Position numbers and translations under genes: made by a program | Source: a virus | Reading direction: 5' to 3' (one strand) | DNA length: 24,464 nt | IMG/VR virus record: IMGVR_UViG_3300048586_000279 | Span: 1-24,464 of that record | Part shown: in pieces, positions 21,040 through 24,464 of the stretch | How positions within the stretch are numbered: position 1 is the first letter of the stretch | Layout: each line of letters begins with the position of its first letter | Notes under the pieces: generated by a model | What the model saw: only the letters and a program-made list of their open reading frames with translations | Told to the model about the DNA's origin: nothing | Databases searched by the model: none

Positions 21040-21405
21040 ATGAGCACGAACTGGCCGGAGTACCTCAAGGCCGCGATGGAGGCTGCAGGCGTGAAGAGCG
21101 CCGCGGACCTGTCACGGCGCACCGGCATCGGGGAGGCGCAGATCAGCCGATGGCTGCGCGGCCAGAACCAGACCGAGATGCCGATGCTCAGGCGCCTCTC
21201 GCCTGTCCTCAAAGTCCCACTGCTCGAGCTCGCCGTCGCGGCCGGTCACATCGAGCCGGCCGAGGCCCGCATGAAGGACCTCCCGACACCGCCACCGGTG
21301 CCTGTGGGTGCCGGGGTAGACCCTGACGTCCTCGCCGACCTCGCGGCCGCCAGCCCAGAGGTCATCGAGGCCGTCCGAGCACTGATCCGAGCAACGAAGG
21401 GGTGA
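21040..21405 (+). CDS. Phage repressor (XRE-type HTH)
   Basis: The protein has 121 residues, starting MSTNWPEYLKAAMEAAGVKS. The HTH spans about residues 19-42 (SAADLSRRTGIGEAQISRWL, then RGQNQ), with a typical XRE recognition helix. The C-terminal half has a proline-rich linker (PTPPPVPVGAG) and a helical tail (PEVIEAVRALIRATKG), with no peptidase domain. I chose ATG 21040 over ATG 21016 because of the TAACTT box seven bases upstream. It heads the lysogeny operon; the next gene is an ImmA-type peptidase that could cleave it on induction. Confidence 0.85.
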   Translation: MSTNWPEYLKAAMEAAGVKSAADLSRRTGIGEAQISRWLRGQNQTEMPMLRRLSPVLKVPLLELAVAAGHIEPAEARMKDLPTPPPVPVGAGVDPDVLADLAAASPEVIEAVRALIRATKG

Positions 21406-21412
21406 ACCGCGC

Positions 21413-21865
21413 ATGGGGGAGCGGTACGACCCGTGGCGAGACCTGGCACAGCGCACGGACCTCACGTTCGTCGTGACCCGACTCCCCGTCGGTGAGGCCT
21501 GGTACTTCCACGACATCCGAGGCATCGCCATCGACGACCGCCTCGACAAGGTCCGACGCCGCTGCGCCCTCGCACACGAGCTCGCGCACATCGACCTCGG
21601 CCACCACACCCAGACCGCCGGCTGCGGCGCCGGCACCAGCCGCATCGCGCGCCGCCGCGAAGTCCACGCCGACCAGCTCGCCGCGGAACGTCTCATCACC
21701 GTCGACGACCTCGCCGAAGCGTTCCGCTGGGTCCACGTCGTCGGCCCGGAGGAAGCAGCCGCCGAGCTCGGCGTCACCACCGAACTCGTGAAGCGGCGCG
21801 TGAAGACCCTCACCGCCGAGGAGAAGGCCTACATCGAAGCCCGACAGTGGGGGAGAACAGCATGA
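21413..21865 (+). CDS. immA: ImmA/IrrE-family metallopeptidase
   Basis: The protein has 150 residues. HELAHIDLGHH carries the HExxH zinc motif (55-59), and REVHADQLAAERL holds the usual third ligand region (Glu83). This is the ImmA/IrrE (COG2856) pattern. In ICEBs1 of Bacillus, ImmA cleaves the repressor ImmR to start induction; the same pairing is likely here, as it follows the repressor by seven bases. The gene has a GAAGGGG site before the ATG. The last 45 residues are helical. It ends in an ATGA overlap with the membrane protein gene. Confidence 0.92.
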   Translation: MGERYDPWRDLAQRTDLTFVVTRLPVGEAWYFHDIRGIAIDDRLDKVRRRCALAHELAHIDLGHHTQTAGCGAGTSRIARRREVHADQLAAERLITVDDLAEAFRWVHVVGPEEAAAELGVTTELVKRRVKTLTAEEKAYIEARQWGRTA

Positions 21866-22194
21866 GCAAGACTGACCTGAACAAGCGCGAGCTCGTCGCC
21901 GTCGGGGATGCACTCGCCGAGATGCGCAGCCCGGTGACGCGATCCGCGCTGCCCATGGCCGGCGGCCTGTTCCTCGGGCTCGTGGGAAGCGTCCTGACGG
22001 TCATCGGCACACGGGACCTCTTCATCCTCGGCGGCATCCTCGCCCTCGTCGGCACGCTGCTCGTGATCTTCGGCGTCTACCAACTCGGCCGGAACGTCGA
22101 CCGCGCCGCGCTCGCCTCCGACGCCGTGCTCGCCGTGGTCCTGCGCATCGAGGGTCTGCTCGAGCGTGACGACGACTCGGGGGACCAGGCATGA
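21862..22194 (+). CDS. Two-span membrane protein in the lysogeny operon
   Basis: The protein has 110 residues from ATG 21862 (GGGGGAG site, ATGA overlap). Two hydrophobic spans: ALPMAGGLFLGLVGSVLTVI (about 29-48) and LFILGGILALVGTLLVIFGV (about 53-72). Both ends are charged and likely cytoplasmic. It lies between the peptidase and a lipoprotein, both coupled by overlaps, so it would be made in the lysogen. Superinfection exclusion is a possible role, inferred only from context. No named family is recognised. Confidence 0.8.
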   Translation: MSKTDLNKRELVAVGDALAEMRSPVTRSALPMAGGLFLGLVGSVLTVIGTRDLFILGGILALVGTLLVIFGVYQLGRNVDRAALASDAVLAVVLRIEGLLERDDDSGDQA

Positions 22195-22796
22195 AGAACG
22201 CGATCGTCGTGACAGCGGCCATCATCAGCGTGACGCTCGTCGGCTGCTCGAGCCCAGCGAGCACGGCGACACCGACCGCGCCTCCTTCGAGTGCGGCTGC
22301 GGACACGCCTAGCGCGACACCGACACCGACCACGTCGTCGCCGACCCCCTCTCCGAGCGCCAGCGCGTCCGTGTTCACCAAGCAGCAGGCAGCCGCCTAC
22401 TACCTCTCGGTGATCTGCCCGAGCAACGCATCCATCGACGCGGTGTCAGACGCCGTGTTCGGCAAGAAGAAGACCGTCTACTTCCTCGAGTTCTCCAAGG
22501 CCAAGCGGGACAAGGTCCGCAAGAAGGCCAAGGCCGCAGCAGCGGCGAGCCGTCTGGCCGCGTCGCAGCTCGACGGCCCCCCATCCGCATGGCCCCCGAA
22601 CGTGCGGAAGTCCATGGACAAGCTCGTCGTCGAGATGCTCAAGAGCTACGAGTGGTACGCGAACCTCGGCGCTGCCAAGTCCAACTCGACCCTCCTCGCT
22701 CGCTGGAACACCGACCTCAAGTCCTCCGGCGCGGCGCAGCTCATCCGCCTGCGCCTCGGCCTTCCCGCCACGGGCAAGGGGTGCCCCAAGACGTGA
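22191..22796 (+). CDS. Lipoprotein in the lysogeny operon
   Basis: The protein has 201 residues. A signal peptide ends in the lipobox LVGC with Cys19 as the lipid site. A linker rich in T, P, S and A (about 20-60) would cross the cell wall layer. The mature domain of about 140 residues has helical charged parts (FSKAKRDKVRKKAKAAAAAS) and two cysteines (in VICPSNAS and at GKGCPKT) that could form a disulfide. Translation is coupled to the membrane protein (ATGA) and to the integrase (GTGA). A surface lipoprotein made in the lysogen may change phage adsorption or DNA entry; this is an inference. Family not recognised. Confidence 0.82.
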   Translation: MKNAIVVTAAIISVTLVGCSSPASTATPTAPPSSAAADTPSATPTPTTSSPTPSPSASASVFTKQQAAAYYLSVICPSNASIDAVSDAVFGKKKTVYFLEFSKAKRDKVRKKAKAAAAASRLAASQLDGPPSAWPPNVRKSMDKLVVEMLKSYEWYANLGAAKSNSTLLARWNTDLKSSGAAQLIRLRLGLPATGKGCPKT

Positions 22797-24235
22797 CACT
22801 CACCTCCCAGGAACACGCGAGTGGCGCACGCGCAGTGATCTACGTGCGGCAGTCGGTGGCGCGTGAGGAGTCGATCAGCCTCGAGCTGCAGGAAGCAGCC
22901 TGCCGCGAGTACGCGACCCGGCACGGGTACAGCGTCGTCGACGTCATCGCCGACCCCGGTGTCTCCGGGCTGAAGTGGGAGCGCCGCCCGGGCATCCAGC
23001 GGGTCATGGCGATGGTCACCGACCGTGCCGCCGACGTCGTCCTCGTGTGGCGCTGGTCGAGGCTGTCCCGGCAGCGGCTGCACCAGGCCGTCGCGCTGGA
23101 CACCATCGAGCGCGCCGGCGGCCGGGTCGAGTCCGCGACAGAGCCGTTCGACACGAGCACCGCCGGCGGCGAGTTCGGTCGCGACGTCATGCTCGCCGCA
23201 GCGCACTTCGAGTCCCGGCAGAAGTCCGAGCAGTGGCGCGAGACCCACGCCCGCCGCCTCGCCCTCGGCCTGCCGTCCCGGGGCGGCGACCGGTACGGCT
23301 ACGACCGCGACGGCGACACCTACCGGCCGAACCCGACCACCGGCCCCGTGCTCGCCGGCATGTACGCCGACTACATCTCCGGCCTCGGGTTCACCGCGAT
23401 CGCCGCCGGCCTCAACGCCGCCGGACACCGCACCAGCCGCGGCAACCCCTGGACCTCCGACCGGGTCTCCCGCACCCTCGACTCCGGGTTCGGCGCCGGG
23501 CTGAACGCCCGCGGTACCGGCCCCCGGGCCACCCACACACCCGGCGTCCACCCGCCCGTCATCGACGCAGACACGTGGGCTGCATATATACGTGTCCGCG
23601 GAGCCCGCGCCGGGCAGCCACCGAAGACCACCACGCCCGCGTACCTACTCACCGGGCTCATCGTCTGCGGAGACTGCGGCCGCCCCATGTGGGCCAACCG
23701 CCTCGGCCGCCACGCCGGCTACGGCTACGTCTGCTCCACCTGGCAGCGCTCCCGGACCTGCCGCTGCGTCACCGTGTCCCGCGCCAAGGCCGAGCGGGCA
23801 CTCGTCTCCTGGCTCGAGCAGGTCGCCGGCGACGTCGTCGAGGAGCAGCGCGTCACCCGGCAACGCGCCGCCACTCACCAGCGCGCCGACGAGCAGCTCG
23901 ACCGCGCGACCCGGCAGCTCGACACCACCCGCGCCCGCCTCGCGAAGCTCACCCTCGGCTGGACCGACGGGCTCGTCCCCGACAGCGCCTACGCCACCGC
24001 CCGCGACGAGCTCCTCACCCTCGAGCAGGACCTCACCGCACGCATCACCACCGCCACCCACGAAGCCACCGTCACGCGGCTGCCCGCGGCGCCGATCGCG
24101 CGCCGACTCCTCGACGAGTGGGACGACCTCCCGCTCGCGATCCGCCGCGAGATCGCGTCGGGGCTGGTCGCCCGCGTCGTCGTGAACCGGCCCCCCGACC
24201 GCGGCCCCGTCACGGTCACCGTCGAACCTCGCTGA
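22793..24235 (+). CDS. int: Large serine integrase
   Basis: The protein has 480 residues from GTG 22793, which overlaps the lipoprotein stop as GTGA; the open frame extends further upstream but that part is antisense-like overlap with the lipoprotein gene. The resolvase domain has YVRQS (Ser21, catalytic), the SLELQEAACREYA segment and WSRLSR (88-93). A recombinase domain (about 165-290) follows, then a zinc ribbon (CGDC at 292-295, then C314, C323, C325), and a coiled coil around 350-420. It catalyses attP x attB integration. It is the last gene of the lysogeny operon, so integrase is expected to be made with the repressor. Confidence 0.96.
   Translation: MTLTSQEHASGARAVIYVRQSVAREESISLELQEAACREYATRHGYSVVDVIADPGVSGLKWERRPGIQRVMAMVTDRAADVVLVWRWSRLSRQRLHQAVALDTIERAGGRVESATEPFDTSTAGGEFGRDVMLAAAHFESRQKSEQWRETHARRLALGLPSRGGDRYGYDRDGDTYRPNPTTGPVLAGMYADYISGLGFTAIAAGLNAAGHRTSRGNPWTSDRVSRTLDSGFGAGLNARGTGPRATHTPGVHPPVIDADTWAAYIRVRGARAGQPPKTTTPAYLLTGLIVCGDCGRPMWANRLGRHAGYGYVCSTWQRSRTCRCVTVSRAKAERALVSWLEQVAGDVVEEQRVTRQRAATHQRADEQLDRATRQLDTTRARLAKLTLGWTDGLVPDSAYATARDELLTLEQDLTARITTATHEATVTRLPAAPIARRLLDEWDDLPLAIRREIASGLVARVVVNRPPDRGPVTVTVEPR
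23570..23596. repeat. Inverted repeat with AT-rich centre inside the integrase gene
   Basis: GACACGT (23570-23576) and ACGTGTC (23590-23596) are perfect inverted arms around 13 bases ending in GCATATAT. The centre uses codons that are rare in this window (GCA TAT ATA CGT). It lies between the recombinase domain and the zinc ribbon. Confidence 0.6.
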
Positions 24236-24255
24236 CTCACTCATCCCGTTCCACG

Positions 24256-24275
24256 GCGTCGTCACTCGACGACGC
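24256..24275 (+). terminator. Terminator-like hairpin after the integrase
   Basis: GCGTCGTC and GACGACGC are perfect 8-base arms around the loop ACTC, 21 bases after the integrase stop. There is no T-run directly after it, but the location and stability fit termination of the lysogeny operon. Confidence 0.6.
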
Positions 24276-24331
24276 ACGTGAAACATAGTTTCCCGGCTGG
24301 CCTGTCGGACCCCGGCCGTACCGTTCGCACC
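24276..24331. other. Probable attachment-site region (phage-host junction)
   Basis: The last part before the host gene contains a short palindrome GAAAC-ATA-GTTTC (24280-24292), unusually AT-rich for this sequence, and then a G/C-rich stretch. Serine integrase att sites usually lie beside the integrase gene and have imperfect inverted arms. The junction should be here or a little upstream, but the core cannot be set from one end. Confidence 0.45.
24319..24324 (+). promoter_or_regulatory. Leaderless -10 box (TACCGT) of the DUF3263 gene
   Basis: TACCGT fits TANNNT and is followed by exactly seven bases before ATG 24332. The -35 region would fall near 24296-24301 (GCTGGC), a poor match. If the junction is upstream of this point, the -35 region may come from the phage. 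Confidence 0.5.
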
Positions 24332-24464
24332 ATGCACCGTCCGCTGAGCGACCTCGAGCGCTCCCTGCTCGACTTCGCCGGCCTGACGTGGCGCTCGCGA
24401 GGCTTGCAGGAGCAGGAGATCCGCCGCCGCTTCGACCTGTCCGCGACCCGGTACTGGCAGCTCG
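24332..24464 (+). CDS. DUF3263-family protein, host gene (5' part)
   Basis: The frame from ATG 24332 runs to the window edge, giving 44 residues. It reads LSDLERSLLDFAGLTWRSRG, then QEQEIRRRFDLSATRYWQL. This matches the DUF3263 pattern of actinobacteria: L-x-x-x-E-x-x-I/L-L-x-F near the start, a W in the first helix, then E-x-x-I/V-R-x-x-F-x-[LM]-S-x-T-R-Y-[YW]-Q. Members are short (often 70-110 residues) chromosomal proteins of unknown function, probably DNA-binding. It marks the host side of the insertion. Whether its first codons are native or phage-supplied depends on the exact junction. Confidence 0.82.
   Translation, partial: MHRPLSDLERSLLDFAGLTWRSRGLQEQEIRRRFDLSATRYWQL

Larger units (their letters stand above)
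1..24331. mobile_element. Integrated tailed-phage prophage (partial, integrase end)
   Basis: Head and packaging genes (terminase, portal, MuF-like protein, protease-scaffold, capsid), phage recombination genes (YqaJ exonuclease, RecT), a divergent repressor/early-regulator pair and a serine integrase form one continuous block. The order is that of a siphovirus-like temperate phage of actinobacteria. A bacterial DUF3263-family gene begins at 24332, so the phage-host junction lies somewhere in 24236-24331; the exact base cannot be fixed without the empty site or the other end. The left end of the prophage, with tail and lysis genes, is outside the window. No frameshift or stop interrupts any of the recognised phage genes, so the part seen looks intact. 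Confidence 0.93.

Noticed and set aside
22589-22792. Upstream extension of the integrase frame to ATG 22589
   Set aside because: The added 68 residues are basic and unlike the N-terminus of serine integrases and overlap the lipoprotein gene. GTG 22793 gives a normal start of the resolvase domain and a GTGA overlap.
1-24464. tRNA genes, CRISPR arrays or insertion sequences
   Set aside because: I saw no cloverleaf-like tRNA sequence, no regularly spaced direct repeats with spacers, and no transposase gene. The repeats at 16288-16580 are too few and irregular, and are coding.

Overview
The window is the integrase-proximal part of a prophage in a high-GC actinobacterium, most likely of the Micrococcales (Cellulomonas-like). 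The lineage rests on strong G/C preference at codon third positions, many GTG starts, TANNNT -10 boxes placed 6-7 nt before ATG codons (leaderless mRNAs), and a chromosomal DUF3263-family gene at the right edge. Genus is not resolved from sequence alone.

Right end (20.2-24.5 kb). A rightward lysogeny operon encodes an HTH repressor, an ImmA/IrrE-type metallopeptidase, a two-helix membrane protein, a lipoprotein and a large serine integrase; the last four are joined by 4-bp stop/start overlaps. A hairpin and a probable attachment region follow, then the host DUF3263 gene. Divergent from the repressor, a leftward early promoter with a palindromic operator in its spacer drives two small regulators. 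Two hairpins then precede a YqaJ-type exonuclease and RecT.

Middle (8.2-20.2 kb). A leftward early operon of about 27 genes is packed almost entirely with ATGA, GTGA or TGATG overlaps. It holds recombination genes (exonuclease, RecT), an MmcB-like nuclease, a ParB-like protein, a MazG-like protein, a replication-initiator-like protein with a candidate internal origin, the terminase small subunit, a MerR-type HTH protein, tiny membrane proteins and many small zinc-ribbon proteins.

Left part (0-8.2 kb). A strong leftward promoter-like sequence (TTGACG-16-TACGGT) at 8151-8178 is followed within about 50 bases by a stable terminator-like hairpin, and then by the late packaging and head genes: terminase large subunit, portal, MuF-like protein, HNH protein, protease-scaffold fusion, decoration-like protein, major capsid protein and a connector-like protein. 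One small zinc-ribbon gene is transcribed against this operon from its own leaderless promoter. Tail, lysis and the other phage end lie outside the window to the left.

The main points for follow-up are the promoter-terminator pair before the late genes, the divergent leaderless immunity promoters with shared operator motifs, the membrane protein-lipoprotein pair inside the lysogeny operon, the iteron-like repeats in the replication gene, and the internal scaffold start.
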